Shown: positions 53,701-62,217, numbered from the stretch's first letter. The stretch: 64,000 nt of DNA from Oscillospiraceae bacterium (GCA_022794215.1 JAAWEH010000007.1:16782-80781); one strand, 5' to 3'. The notes: generated by a model not told the origin, from the letters alone. Numbers and translations: made by a program.

Positions 53701-54875
53701 TCTACGATTTCTGCCCCGTTCAGCACCCCGCCGACGACCCCAACAGCGACATCATCACCACCCATTTTGAATACCATTCCATGGAGTCCAACCTTCTGAA
53801 GCTGGATATGCTGGGCCACGATGACCCCACCATGATCCGGATGCTGGAGGATCTGACAGGGGTGGACGTACGCCGGGATATCACTTTGGACGATGCGGAC
53901 ACCATGAGCCTTTTTACCACCTCGGAAAAGCTGGGGTATGTGAACGACCCGATTCTGGGCCCTACGGGAGCCGTGGCCATTCCCGAGTTCAATACCCGTT
54001 TCACCCGTCAGATGCTCATGGACACCAATCCCCAGGACTTCAACACCCTGGTGCGCTTGTCCGGCTTCTCCCACGGCACCGACGTGTGGCTGGGCAACGC
54101 CCGGGATCTGATCGTCAGCGGCACCGCCAGCGTTTTGGAGACAGTGGGCTGTCGTGACGACATTATGATCTACCTGATGAAGCAGGGCGTAGAGCCCAAA
54201 ATGTCCTTCAAGATCATGGAGGCCGTCCGAAAGGGCAAGGTGAAGAAGGGTGGCTTCCAGGAGGGCTGGGAGGAGGCCATGCGGGCCCATAACGTGCCCG
54301 ACTGGTACATCGACTCCCTGGCCAAGATCGGCTATCTGTTCCCCAAGGCCCACGCGGTGGCCTACGTGATGATGGCCTTCCGCATTGCCTGGTTCAAAGT
54401 CCACCGCCCCCTGGCCTTCTATGCCGCTTTCTTCTCGGTGCGGGCTAAGGCCTTCGACGCCACCATTATGTGCCAGGGTATGGACCTGGTGAAGGCCAAG
54501 TTGAAGGAGATCAAAGCCAAGATGGACGACAAAGCCGCCACCGCTGTGGAGGAGGACACCTACACCACTCTGGAGGTGGTCTACGAATACTACCTCCGGG
54601 GCTTCACCTTCCGCAGCGTGGACATCTACCGCTCCCAGTCGATCCACTTCCTTCTGGACGGCGACAACGCCCTCATCCCGCCCTTCACCGCCATCCCCGG
54701 CCTGGGAGAGACGGCGGCCCAGTCCATCGTAGAGCAGCGGGTAGGCAAGGATTTTGTGTCCATCGAGGAATTTTCCGACGCCTGTCCCAAGGTATCCAAG
54801 ACCCACATCGAGCAGCTGAAAGCGGCCGGTGCCTTCGACGACCTGCCCGAGACCAGTCAGATCACCCTCTTTTGA
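50721..54875 (+). CDS. polC: DNA polymerase III PolC-type alpha subunit
   Basis: A 1384-residue replicative polymerase with a built-in proofreading exonuclease. In order: an N-terminal domain with a proline/glutamate-rich linker (about 95-125), OB fold (VIVEGDVFATNHRDLKNRKAWV), PHP (VELHLHTTMSAMDALTP, near 273), DnaQ-like exonuclease (VCFDIETTGLNKNRDLIIEIGA, near 357), zinc-binding four-cysteine region (CPKCKHADF ... CPVCG, about 850-895) and the catalytic PDIDLNFSGEYQ near 903. ATG 50721; upstream in-frame codons lack a site. Confidence 0.97.
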   Translation: MPSKAPFLKLFSALTLEPLALNQAAGWEVLGAAIDKKARAIKVQVSCSALPAPELRQAVETALAKAYNVERVELNLALSQPAPMDDIPLPEPPPEEEPPLPEPPDEEPEQSPDPAQDAFRRTEALRQEALKRIKTASPKDRGGEKKREAKHHKLIFGRREIKGEATPMSQLNLDMGTVIVEGDVFATNHRDLKNRKAWVVNFDVTDYTGSIRVNKFFPGEEGKPLVDGVKEGQHLLIQGRLNLDRYTGDMVLEPYAVMEGEKPCRQDTAPEKRVELHLHTTMSAMDALTPTKEVVKRAEAWGHRAIAITDHGVAQSFPEAWHSAKNIKILYGVEAYFLNDMDDRIAVHGPAEQDFHGEVVCFDIETTGLNKNRDLIIEIGAAILRDGQVCETFNTFASPGRPLPREIVELTGITDKMLEGAPSQAEAVNAFLDFVGDRPLAAHNAEFDMGFIAQACRKLGRPFPNTAIDSLILAQNLLPELGKYKLDTVANHLNLPAFNHHRASDDAATVAYMLIPFFKLLEEMGVTTLQGINPAMVPLRGKGKARRQPKHLIVLAKSQDGLRNLYHLISDSFLEHYKRYPIIPKSEIEKHREGLIIGSACQAGELYEAVSKRKEWDELKRIASWYDFLEIQPLCNNAFMLRRGMVDSEEELRDFNRTILALGKELDKPVCATGDVHFLDPEDELYRHILLDSKGFEDCDEPLPIYFKTTDEMLEEFSYLGEEDCRKVVVRDPNFIADQCERIEPLPQGLFAPKLENSAQELEKLVYDKAHELYGEELPQVVQDRIDLELPGIIMRKYDVIYMSAQKLVQNSLEHGYLVGSRGSVGSSIVAFLSGITEVNSLPAHYRCPKCKHADFDFAAEHDYGCGADMPDMVCPVCGTPYQKDGFNIPFETFLGFGGDKVPDIDLNFSGEYQANAHRYTFELFGQTHVFRAGTIGTVAEKTAFGYVKKYLEKRERRVTSAEENRLAKGCTGVKRTTGQHPGGMVVIPQDREIYDFCPVQHPADDPNSDIITTHFEYHSMESNLLKLDMLGHDDPTMIRMLEDLTGVDVRRDITLDDADTMSLFTTSEKLGYVNDPILGPTGAVAIPEFNTRFTRQMLMDTNPQDFNTLVRLSGFSHGTDVWLGNARDLIVSGTASVLETVGCRDDIMIYLMKQGVEPKMSFKIMEAVRKGKVKKGGFQEGWEEAMRAHNVPDWYIDSLAKIGYLFPKAHAVAYVMMAFRIAWFKVHRPLAFYAAFFSVRAKAFDATIMCQGMDLVKAKLKEIKAKMDDKAATAVEEDTYTTLEVVYEYYLRGFTFRSVDIYRSQSIHFLLDGDNALIPPFTAIPGLGETAAQSIVEQRVGKDFVSIEEFSDACPKVSKTHIEQLKAAGAFDDLPETSQITLF

Positions 54876-54901
54876 GCGGAAAAGGAGAACGGAGAGGCAC
54901 T

Positions 54902-55621
54902 ATGGCGGAATACTATGTGGCCAGTTGCGGCTTCACCTGGCGGCACCGGGAGTTGAGCCGCCGGGTCTGGCAGTACATGGAGCGGCGGTGGCATATCGCC
55001 CTTCTGCGCTGCTGTGTCCCCGGTTTTCAGGTGGCCTATTACGAGGAAAAAGTCCTTCCGCCCTGCCGGGAGGACTGGAAGGGGATCCAACACAGCGCCC
55101 AGTTCCAGCCGGGGGACAAGGTCTACTACATCTGCCACAACTGCGCCAACATTTTGGAGGAATCCCGGCCCGGGGTGGAGCTGTGCTCCCTCTGGGAGCT
55201 GATCCTCACCGACGACAGCTTTCCCTACCCCGACTACGGCGGGCGGGAGATCACCGTCCAGGACTGCTGGCGCTCCCGGGAGCGCAGGGAGGAGCAGGAG
55301 GCGGTGCGGGAGCTTCTCCGGCGGATGAATTTCCGGCTGGTGGAGCTGGAGGAGAATTTTGATAAGACCGACTTCTGCGGCAGTTCCCTCTACCGGCCCC
55401 AGGTCTCCCGGAACCCCAAGCTAGCCCCCCGGCACTATGACCTGGAGGCGGCGGGAAAATTCCTTCCCCACACCCCGGAGGAGCAGAAGGCCCTGATGGA
55501 GGAGTACTGCAAAGGCATTACCACCGACTGGACGGTGTGTTACTGCCACACCTGTCTGGAGGGCTTGGAGGAGGGAGGCGTCCAGGCGAAACACCTGGCC
55601 CAGCTTCTCTTTCCGGAATAA
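54902..55621 (+). CDS. HdrB-like cysteine-rich (CCG-domain type) protein
   Basis: An unrecognised 239-residue protein whose cysteines follow a CCG pattern twice. First half: Cys9, Cys37-Cys38 in RCCVPGF, then CHNC at 78-81. Second half: VQDCW (Cys122), FCGSSLY (Cys159), then CHTC at 215-218. This C-xn-CC/CG-xn-CxxC arrangement resembles the iron-sulfur domains of heterodisulfide reductase subunit B and related CCG proteins. In the second half the first cysteine of CCG is phenylalanine. No membrane segment. It follows polC by 26 bases with a GGAGAGG site and probably shares its message. Role unknown. Confidence 0.75.
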   Translation: MAEYYVASCGFTWRHRELSRRVWQYMERRWHIALLRCCVPGFQVAYYEEKVLPPCREDWKGIQHSAQFQPGDKVYYICHNCANILEESRPGVELCSLWELILTDDSFPYPDYGGREITVQDCWRSRERREEQEAVRELLRRMNFRLVELEENFDKTDFCGSSLYRPQVSRNPKLAPRHYDLEAAGKFLPHTPEEQKALMEEYCKGITTDWTVCYCHTCLEGLEEGGVQAKHLAQLLFPE

Positions 55622-55627
55622 GGGCAC

Positions 55628-55666
55628 AAAACAGGGCCGGTGGGAGAAGCCCCGCCGGCCCTGTTT
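55628..55666. terminator. Bidirectional terminator after the HdrB-like gene
   Basis: AAAACAGGGCCGG and CCGGCCCTGTTTT pair around a 13-base centre that can pair further (GGG/CCC). Confidence 0.85.
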
Positions 55667-55676
55667 TGCTGTGTTC

Positions 55677-56204
55677 TCAAAGCTGGATCCAATAGATCTC
55701 CACGGTTTTCCCGTCTGTGTAGACCCTCTCCCGCTCCTTTTTCCCGCCCCAGTGGAGGATGGTGCGCCGGGAGCCTTCATTGTCGGCGTAACAGGAGAGC
55801 ATGACCCGGGAAAGCCCCAGGCCCCGGGCGTGCTCCAAAGCCAGGCCCAGAGTGGCAGCGGCATAGCCTTTCCGCCGCTCGCTGGGCCGCACCCCGTACC
55901 CGATGTGGCCGCCCAGCTCCGCCAGAAAGGGCGTGCCCAGGGTGCGCCGGATATCCACCATCCCCACCATCCGTCCATCCCGCTTCCGGATCACGAAAAA
56001 GGTGTCTGCCGGCACCCAGTCCCCGTGGGCGGTGTCGGGATGGGCGTTTTCCAGCGTCCGCTGTACCCACTGGCCGTAGGGCAGAGCGTCCATCAGGGCG
56101 CTTCCGTGGAGCACCGTCTCGCCCGCGGCAAGATGCTCCTGCCGGTAGTCCGCCGCCGCCTGTTCCAGAGCCAGGGTGGGCCGTGTCAATATCAGCTCCT
56201 CCAT
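55677..56204 (-). CDS. GNAT-family N-acetyltransferase
   Basis: A 175-residue acyltransferase of the RimJ/RimL-like GNAT type. The acetyl-CoA site YGVRPSERRKGYAAATLGLAL (about 111-131) and LSRVMLSCYADNEGSRRTILHWGG match the family, and RDGRMVGMVDIRRTL precedes them. The substrate is not predictable. The ATG at 56204 has GGGGAGG 7 bases upstream; the frame further up is not needed. Confidence 0.88.
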   Translation of the reverse strand: MEELILTRPTLALEQAAADYRQEHLAAGETVLHGSALMDALPYGQWVQRTLENAHPDTAHGDWVPADTFFVIRKRDGRMVGMVDIRRTLGTPFLAELGGHIGYGVRPSERRKGYAAATLGLALEHARGLGLSRVMLSCYADNEGSRRTILHWGGKKERERVYTDGKTVEIYWIQL

Positions 56205-56279
56205 CTCCTCGCCTCCCCGGGAATTTTTTCTCATTATATCCCCCTTTTTTCCATTGTGCAAGCCAGGGCAAACCCGCCG

Positions 56280-56308
56280 TTGACCCCAATGGCCTTTTGT
56301 ATTAAAAT
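56280..56308 (+). promoter_or_regulatory. Promoter of pcrA
   Basis: TTGACC, 17 bases, TAAAAT, each one mismatch from consensus, about 30 bases before the pcrA start. Confidence 0.7.
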
Positions 56309-56344
56309 AGACCTACTGCGAAAAAGAGGAAATAGGTGAACATT

Positions 56345-58837
56345 ATGTTGGATCCAAAGGAACAAGAGCGATTTTGCGCCGCCCGCCGCGCGGTGATCGA
56401 AAAGGACTTCAGCCGTCTGAACCCGGAGCAGCGCAAGGCGGTGCTGGCCACAGAGGGCCCCCTCCTCCTGCTGGCGGGGGCGGGCAGCGGTAAGACCACC
56501 GTCCTCATCAACCGGGTGGCCAACCTGATGAAATATGGCCGCGGCTCTGACTGCCATGAGGTCTCTGACCAGGTCACCGCCGACGACCTGGCCTTTTTGG
56601 AGGCCTATGCCGCCCAGCCCGCCGCCCCGGAGAGAGAGCGGGCCGAGCGCCTGTGCCGGGTGGAGCCCGCCGCTCCCTGGAGCATTCTGGCCATCACCTT
56701 TACCAATAAGGCCGCCGGGGAGCTGAAGGAGCGGCTGGAGCGGATGCTGGGCCCCTCGGCCAACGACATCTGGGCCTCCACCTTCCACTCCTGCTGCGCC
56801 CGGATCCTCCGCCGGGACATTGATAGGCTTGGGTACGCCACCTCCTTCACCATCTACGACTCCGCCGACTCCGAGCGGGTGGTGAAAGATGCGGAAAAGG
56901 CGCTGAATATTGACGAGAAGGCCTTCCCCCCCAAGATGGTGCTGGGCTACATCTCCCGGGCCAAGGACGCTTTGAAGCTGGCCCCCGCCTATGCCGAGGA
57001 GTGCGCCAAAATGGGGGACTACCGCCTGAACCGCATCGCCTCCATCTACCTGGAGTATGAAAAGCGGCTGAAGGGGGCCAACGCCCTGGATTTCGACGAC
57101 CTCATCTTCTGCACCGTCCGCCTTCTCCAGCAGGAGGAAGAGGTGCGGCGCTACTACCAGAAGAAGTTCCGCTACGTGCTGGTGGACGAATACCAGGACA
57201 CCAACAACATGCAGTACCACCTTTCCTCTCTCCTGGCTGGAGGGTATGAGAACTTCTGCGTGGTGGGCGACGACGACCAGTCCATCTACCGCTTCCGGGG
57301 GGCCACCATCGAAAACATCCTCTCCTTTGAAAACCAGTATAAGGGCTGCCGCACCATCCGCCTGGAGCAGAACTACCGCTCCACCCAGAACATTCTGGAG
57401 GCGGCCAACAATGTCATCCGCAACAACCAGGGCCGCAAGGGGAAGGAGCTGTGGACCGACCAGGGGGACGGGGACAAGGTGCAGCTCTACACCGCCATGA
57501 ACCAGGACGACGAGGCTCAGTATGTGGCCGCCCAGATTCTCCTGGCCTATTCCGGCGGCCGGCGCTGGAAGGACTTCGCTGTTCTCTACCGCACCAATGC
57601 CCAGTCCCGTGAGCTGGAAATGGCCTTCAAGCGCAACGGCGTACCCTACCGGATCATCGGCGGCACCCGGTTCTTTGACCGGGCGGAGGTAAAGGACATG
57701 CTGGCCTACCTGTGCGTGATCAATAATCCCGGCGACGACCTGCGCCTCCAGCGAATTATCAATACCCCGGCCCGGGGCATCGGTCAAAAGACCGTGGAGA
57801 CCGCCCAGCTCCTGGCCTCCCAGACCGGACGCTCCCTTTGGGAGGTTATCAGCAACGCCTCCGGTTATCCCGACCTCCAAAAATCGGCCCCCCGGCTCAA
57901 CGTGTTTGTAGAGCTCATCCAATCCCTGCGCAGGCAGGTAAGGGAAATGCCCCTGACCGAATTTTACGAAACCCTCTGTGCCGACACCGGCTATACCATC
58001 ATGCTGGAGGCCAAGGACACCGTGGAGGATCGCACCCGCCTGGAAAACGTCCGGGAGCTGAACTCCTCCATCAAAAGCTATCTGGACAACGCCGAGGAGC
58101 CCTCTCTCTCCGGCTTCCTGGACGAGATCGCCCTCTATACCGACCTGGATAACCACGACCCCAACGAGGAGTGCGTGGTGATGATGACCATGCACTCCGC
58201 CAAGGGCCTGGAATTCCCCGTGGTCTTTGCCGTGGGCATGGAGGAGGGCCTTTTCCCCGGTATGCGCGCCATCGGCGACATGGAGGAGATGGAGGAGGAG
58301 CGCCGGCTGTGCTATGTGGCCATGACCCGGGCCAAAAATCGGCTTTACATGACCTGTGCCAATCAAAGAATGCTCTTTGGCCGCACCTCGGCCAACCGCC
58401 CCTCCCGGTTCCTGGGGGAGATCCCGGAGGAGCGCCTAGAGCGCAGCGGCCGGCCCTCCCTCAGCTCTGAGTGGCGCCTGGGGGAGAGTGAATGGCGGCC
58501 CGAGCGGGAGCTCTATGGCGGTGACAGAGCCCGTACAGAGCGGCGGGCCCATACCGGCTCCTCCACGCCCCGCTATGACCGGGGCTACACGGCCCCCTCT
58601 GCCGCCCCGTCCCGCCCCAGCCCGGTTTCCCGAAGCGGGCCCGGCGCCAAATCCGCCGCTCCGCTGCCCGACTTTCAAAAGGGGGAGATGGTGCAGCACA
58701 AGGCCTTCGGCAAAGGCATGATCCTCTCCCTCACCAAAATGGGGGGAGATGCCCTCATCGAGGTGGCCTTCGACAACGTAGGCACCAAAAAGCTGATGCT
58801 GAAGTCGGCGGCCCAGTACATGGAGAAGCTGGGATGA
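56345..58837 (+). CDS. pcrA: ATP-dependent DNA helicase PcrA/UvrD
   Basis: An 830-residue superfamily 1 helicase for repair and removal of recombination proteins. Motif I LLAGAGSGKTTVLINRVA near 44-61, motif II VLVDEYQDTN near 280, motif III GDDDQSIYRFRGA, motif IV LEQNYRS, and motif V-VI MTMHSAKGLEFPVVF and YVAMTRAK. A proline/arginine-rich linker precedes the C-terminal Tudor-like end (MVQHKAFGKGMIL), typical of PcrA. The start may be this ATG or a GTG at 56336. Confidence 0.94.
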   Translation: MLDPKEQERFCAARRAVIEKDFSRLNPEQRKAVLATEGPLLLLAGAGSGKTTVLINRVANLMKYGRGSDCHEVSDQVTADDLAFLEAYAAQPAAPERERAERLCRVEPAAPWSILAITFTNKAAGELKERLERMLGPSANDIWASTFHSCCARILRRDIDRLGYATSFTIYDSADSERVVKDAEKALNIDEKAFPPKMVLGYISRAKDALKLAPAYAEECAKMGDYRLNRIASIYLEYEKRLKGANALDFDDLIFCTVRLLQQEEEVRRYYQKKFRYVLVDEYQDTNNMQYHLSSLLAGGYENFCVVGDDDQSIYRFRGATIENILSFENQYKGCRTIRLEQNYRSTQNILEAANNVIRNNQGRKGKELWTDQGDGDKVQLYTAMNQDDEAQYVAAQILLAYSGGRRWKDFAVLYRTNAQSRELEMAFKRNGVPYRIIGGTRFFDRAEVKDMLAYLCVINNPGDDLRLQRIINTPARGIGQKTVETAQLLASQTGRSLWEVISNASGYPDLQKSAPRLNVFVELIQSLRRQVREMPLTEFYETLCADTGYTIMLEAKDTVEDRTRLENVRELNSSIKSYLDNAEEPSLSGFLDEIALYTDLDNHDPNEECVVMMTMHSAKGLEFPVVFAVGMEEGLFPGMRAIGDMEEMEEERRLCYVAMTRAKNRLYMTCANQRMLFGRTSANRPSRFLGEIPEERLERSGRPSLSSEWRLGESEWRPERELYGGDRARTERRAHTGSSTPRYDRGYTAPSAAPSRPSPVSRSGPGAKSAAPLPDFQKGEMVQHKAFGKGMILSLTKMGGDALIEVAFDNVGTKKLMLKSAAQYMEKLG

Positions 58838-59112
58838 AAGACAGCACACAGTATTTCTGGTTCTATTTTGGGGCCCTTTCTTTGACCGTGGCTCTATTTT
58901 GGCTTATGCTCCGTTTTCGCCCGCAAAATGAATGGTGGAGCCTGCTCTTCCTCCTGCCGGACGCTCTGGCTTGGGCGGGGTGGAGGGTAAGGCGAGCCAT
59001 TCCCCGGGAAAACCGGTTTCGCAGCTCCCGGCTGCTTTACCTCGACAGGGTTATGGAAGGTCTGCCGGTTGTGCTGCTTCTGGCCGCGCTGTTTCCCCCT
59101 TTGTTTGGATAA
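58834..59112 (+). CDS. Small membrane protein coupled to pcrA
   Basis: A 92-residue protein with two or three hydrophobic segments (YFGALSLTVALFWLML near 11-26, LLFLLPDALAWAGW near 37-50, VVLLLAALFPPLF at the end). It overlaps the pcrA stop (ATGA), so it is likely translated with it. No family is recognised and the link to helicase function is unclear. Confidence 0.65.
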   Translation: MKDSTQYFWFYFGALSLTVALFWLMLRFRPQNEWWSLLFLLPDALAWAGWRVRRAIPRENRFRSSRLLYLDRVMEGLPVVLLLAALFPPLFG

Positions 59113-59118
59113 AAGGAA

Positions 59119-59143
59119 ATGGCCGCCCCCATGGGACGGCCAT
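59119..59143 (-). terminator. Probable terminator after the HAD phosphatase gene
   Basis: ATGGCCG and CGGCCAT pair with an 11-base loop; on the minus strand TTTCCTTTT follows. Moderate strength; the pcrA unit ends just before it. Confidence 0.5.
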
Positions 59144-59173
59144 CCTGTCCTAAAATCAATGGCGGAGAGGGCT

Positions 59174-59803
59174 TCAGCCCAACAGCTCCAGCAGGCTCCG
59201 CACCGCCCGGTGACTGTTGCCCGCCACATCCTCCCACCGGGAGGCATAGAAATCATCGTATACCCCCACCACCTTCAGCCCGGCGTCCCGGGCCGCAGCG
59301 CAATTGTGGGGAGCGTCCTCGATCAAGACGCAGTCGGCGGGGCAGACGCCGAATTGTCTGGCGGCGATCCGGTATACCTCCGGATTCCGCTTTTCCAGCC
59401 CCGTGTCCTGGGCAAAGAACAGCCCCTCAAAATATTGTCCCAGCCCATGCCGCTCCACCGCGATCTTAGCCAGCACGGGCAGTCCCGCGGTGAGCAGGGC
59501 CATCCTCTGCCCTTGGGCGCGCAGGGCCTCCAGCAGCTCCCGGGCCCCCGGCTTCAGGGGGATGGTGTGGGCGTAGGCGTCCCGGGCCAGTTCCTGCCAC
59601 TCCTCCATAATGGCCTCCGGCTCCTCATCCAGCCGGAAATATTCCTTGGTGTACCGGGCCGCGATGGGGAAGATGGAGTGGCCCACCGTCTGGCTGTACT
59701 CCTCGGTCAGCTCCAGCCCCCTCCGGGCCGCAAACTCCTGGTCTACCTGGAGCCATACCCCGTTGGAGTCAATAAGAGTGCCGTCCAAATCAAAAAAGAT
59801 CAT
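59174..59803 (-). CDS. HAD-family phosphatase (phosphoglycolate phosphatase-like)
   Basis: A 209-residue HAD hydrolase with motif I FFDLDGTLIDSN (3-14), a helical cap, motif II LLTAGLP near 103, and motif IV IEDAPHNCAAARDAGLKVVGV. Resembles phosphoglycolate/beta-phosphoglucomutase-like phosphatases; substrate unknown. Its start overlaps the stop of the glycosylase gene by 4 bases. Confidence 0.87.
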   Translation of the reverse strand: MIFFDLDGTLIDSNGVWLQVDQEFAARRGLELTEEYSQTVGHSIFPIAARYTKEYFRLDEEPEAIMEEWQELARDAYAHTIPLKPGARELLEALRAQGQRMALLTAGLPVLAKIAVERHGLGQYFEGLFFAQDTGLEKRNPEVYRIAARQFGVCPADCVLIEDAPHNCAAARDAGLKVVGVYDDFYASRWEDVAGNSHRAVRSLLELLG

Positions 59804-60390
59804 AGATAAAACCTCCAGGGGAAATCCACCGCTTCCTCGGCATAGTCAATGCCGATCCGCTTGCTGACCTGTATCTGCCCGGGCCGCTCTCCGGCGTCCA
59901 AAACATAAAGGGTGTCCCCGGTGAGGGGCAGCCCGTTCTGCTCCCGGGTCAGGGCCAGACCCTTGCACAGCTTTCCGGGCCCGTTCAGGAAATTTTTCCG
60001 CTGATAGCCGGACAGTTCCGCCGCCCCATAGCCAAACCGCAGCCGGGCAATGCCGTCGGCGTCGGCGGGGGAGACGGGCTCGCCGGCCCGGATCAGCACG
60101 GCGGCAGGCTCATTTTCCCCCTCGGTGACAAAGTTGAGACAGTGGTACATCCCGTAGATGAGATAGATATAGGCCGTTCCCGGCGGGGCAAACAGGGTCT
60201 CGGTTCGCTTGGTTCTCTTGTAACCGTATGCGTGACAGGCTTTGTCCATCCGCCCGATATAGGCCTCCGTCTCGGTGATCCGAAGGGTGAGGGGAAGCCC
60301 GTCCGCCACCCGCACCAAATGCTTGCCCAGCAGCTCCCGGGCCACCGTCAGCGTGTCCCGGTCGTAAAAAGCCCGCGGCAGTTTTTCCAT
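59800..60390 (-). CDS. 3-methyladenine DNA glycosylase (MPG/AAG family)
   Basis: A 196-residue glycosylase removing alkylated purines. Family features are LLGKHLVR, ITETEAYIGRMDKACHAY with the catalytic glutamate, GTAYIYLIYGMYHCLNFV, AVLIRAGEP, and NGPGKLCKGLALT. Length fits bacterial members. First gene of a two-gene minus-strand unit with the HAD phosphatase. Confidence 0.94.
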   Translation of the reverse strand: MEKLPRAFYDRDTLTVARELLGKHLVRVADGLPLTLRITETEAYIGRMDKACHAYGYKRTKRTETLFAPPGTAYIYLIYGMYHCLNFVTEGENEPAAVLIRAGEPVSPADADGIARLRFGYGAAELSGYQRKNFLNGPGKLCKGLALTREQNGLPLTGDTLYVLDAGERPGQIQVSKRIGIDYAEEAVDFPWRFYL

Positions 60391-60432
60391 GTGTTCACCC
60401 CATTTCCGTTATTTTATCATACTTGAGGAGTC

Positions 60433-61335
60433 GTGACAACCTTGAATGAGATCCTGATGCGCCGTCTGGCCAAACCCATGCTCTTTGCCGCCGCCCTCAT
60501 TTGGGGCTCCTCCTTCTTCATCATGAAGGGGGCGGTGGATGTGATCCCCATCTTTTTCCTCCTGGCCATCCGCTTCACCGGCGGAGCGGTTCTTCTGGCC
60601 CTGGTGTGCTGGAAAAAGTGGAAGACCTTCACCCCCGATTACCTGTGGCGGGGAGCTGTCATCGGCGGCTTTCTCTTTGCCGCCTACTCCGTCCAAACCT
60701 TCGGCATTGCCCTCACCACCCCCTCCAAAAACGCCTTTCTGACGGCGGTCTACTGCGTTCTGGTTCCCTTTTTCCATTGGGCGGTCATGGGCAAAAGGCC
60801 GGATAAATATAACCTCCTGGCCGCCCTTCTCTGTGTGAGCGGCGTAGGCCTGGTGTCCTTGAACGGGGGCTTTTCCGTCACCCCCGGGGACAGCCTCACC
60901 CTGGTGGGGGCGGTTTTCTATGCCGCCCACATTATCGCGGTGGCCAAGGTGTCCCCCGATAAGGATATCACCCTGCTCACCGTGCTGCAGTTTGCCTTTG
61001 CCGCCCTCTATGCCTGGGTGCTGGGCTTCCTGTTCCAAACCCCGCCCCCGGCAGCCATCCTCAGCCCGGACTTGCTCCTCCAGATGGCCTACCTGACGGT
61101 CATGTGCACCACCGTGGCCCTTCTGTTCCAGAATGTGGGCCAGGTCTGGTCCGACCCGGCCTCCGCCGCCATCCTCCTGTCCCTGGAATCGGTGTTCGGG
61201 GTGCTGTTCTCGGTGCTCTTCTACCATGACCCGGTAACACCCCGCCTGCTGCTGGGCTTTGCGGTCATCTTTCTGGCGGTGCTCTGTTCCGAAACCAAGC
61301 TCTCCTTTTTGCGCCTCAGGCCGGAGAAAAATTGA
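60433..61335 (+). CDS. EamA/DMT-family permease
   Basis: A 300-residue membrane protein with about ten helices in two EamA repeats: LFAAALIWGSSFFIMKGAVD at the start and LTLVGAVFYAAHIIAVAKVS for the second half; GQVWSDPASAAILLSLESVFG is the common EamA ending. Members export amino acids or other metabolites. GTG 60433 lies close to GAGGAG; a TTG at 60442 would space at 11 bases, so the exact start is open. Confidence 0.88.
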   Translation: MTTLNEILMRRLAKPMLFAAALIWGSSFFIMKGAVDVIPIFFLLAIRFTGGAVLLALVCWKKWKTFTPDYLWRGAVIGGFLFAAYSVQTFGIALTTPSKNAFLTAVYCVLVPFFHWAVMGKRPDKYNLLAALLCVSGVGLVSLNGGFSVTPGDSLTLVGAVFYAAHIIAVAKVSPDKDITLLTVLQFAFAALYAWVLGFLFQTPPPAAILSPDLLLQMAYLTVMCTTVALLFQNVGQVWSDPASAAILLSLESVFGVLFSVLFYHDPVTPRLLLGFAVIFLAVLCSETKLSFLRLRPEKN

Positions 61336-61341
61336 TTTTTC

Positions 61342-61370
61342 TTGACTTTCAGGCAAAATATGCGTATACT
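61342..61370 (+). promoter_or_regulatory. Promoter of the T-box/valS unit
   Basis: TTGACT, 17 bases, TATACT, each one mismatch from consensus, directly before the T-box leader. Confidence 0.75.
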
Positions 61371-61380
61371 AAGTGAGTTC

Positions 61381-61597
61381 AAAGGCCAAGAAGGGGAGGA
61401 GTACGCCCCGGGGAAAGCAGAGAGAGGAGCCGGTCGGTGCAAGGCTCCATGAACCCGGAACGGAAGGTCGCCCCTGAGCCGCGGCACAGAAGGAGAGTAA
61501 GTGCCGTCGTCTCCCGCGTTAAGGGATAACGAGACCCAATTCAGGTGGTACCGCGGAAACATTCATTCGCCCTGAGCCAAACGGCTCAGGGCGTTTT
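61381..61597 (+). promoter_or_regulatory. T-box leader, valine-specific
   Basis: The hallmark T-box GGTGGTACCGCGG is at 61544-61556. Stem I has an AGAGAG bulge and a GGTGCAAGG loop near 61430-61445, and the specifier loop places GTC (61467-61469, valine) on its 3' side after GGAAG. Uncharged tRNA-Val would favour the antiterminator over the terminator at 61568-61597. The downstream valS agrees with this specificity. Confidence 0.9.
61568..61597 (+). terminator. T-box attenuator terminator
   Basis: CGCCCTGAGCC and GGCTCAGGGCG pair around AAAC, then TTTTT. It competes with the T-box antiterminator. Confidence 0.9.
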
Positions 61598-61617
61598 TGC
61601 AGAAAGGGGAGCTGCAG

Positions 61618-62217
61618 ATGGTATTTGAAGTATCCACAACCTATCAAAGGGCGGATATCGAAGGCCTGTCCGCCGCCTACTACTACACCAAGCGTCCCCT
61701 GCGAACCTTAGGAAAGCTGTTGCGGTGGTTGAGTCTGGTTTCGGGCGTCCTTCTGGTGGGGATGTCCCTTCTGGGGCTGGTAGGCTGTATCCGCCTGTTC
61801 CCAGGGTTTTTAAGCCGAGATGAGCAAAATTCCTTTTCCTTTTTGATGATGACCCTGGCCTGGATGCTCCTTCTGTTCCTTCTGGGCTTCCGCCTGTTGG
61901 TGAAGAGCAATGTTCCCCTCTTTACCAAGCTTTCCTGGCGCCTTTACAAACAGAAGGGAGAACCGCTCTGCTTTCGTTTTGATCCCGCTCATTTCTGGCA
62001 GGAGCGTCCCAATGTGAAAAGTGAGTTGGAATACAATTGTATCCAGCGTTTGCTGGAGGACAAAGACCGCTTTTACCTCTTTGACAGCCCCGGTTCCGCC
62101 TTTGTTTTGCCCAAACGGGACTTCCGGCAGGGCGAGGCGGAAGAATTTCGGGATTTTATCTCCCGCACAACGGGAAAGCCAGTGGAACAGATAAACAAAA
62201 ATTCAAATAAGGAATAG
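61618..62217 (+). CDS. YcxB-like membrane protein
   Basis: A 199-residue protein with two membrane helices (about 38-62 and 75-100) and a C-terminal soluble domain in which [22 protein letters not shown] resembles the YcxB-like domain. Function unknown. It lies between the T-box and valS, so its expression should rise on valine starvation together with valS. ATG 61618 follows AAAGGGGAG by 6-7 bases. Confidence 0.75.
   Translation: MVFEVSTTYQRADIEGLSAAYYYTKRPLRTLGKLLRWLSLVSGVLLVGMSLLGLVGCIRLFPGFLSRDEQNSFSFLMMTLAWMLLLFLLGFRLLVKSNVPLFTKLSWRLYKQKGEPLCFRFDPAHFWQERPNVKSELEYNCIQRLLEDKDRFYLFDSPGSAFVLPKRDFRQGEAEEFRDFISRTTGKPVEQINKNSNKE

Noticed and set aside
52773..54806. 677-codon minus frame opposite polC
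   Set aside because: Antisense shadow; polC motifs cover the same stretch.
56234..58366. 710-codon minus frame opposite pcrA
   Set aside because: Antisense shadow with no recognisable domain; pcrA helicase motifs are all intact.
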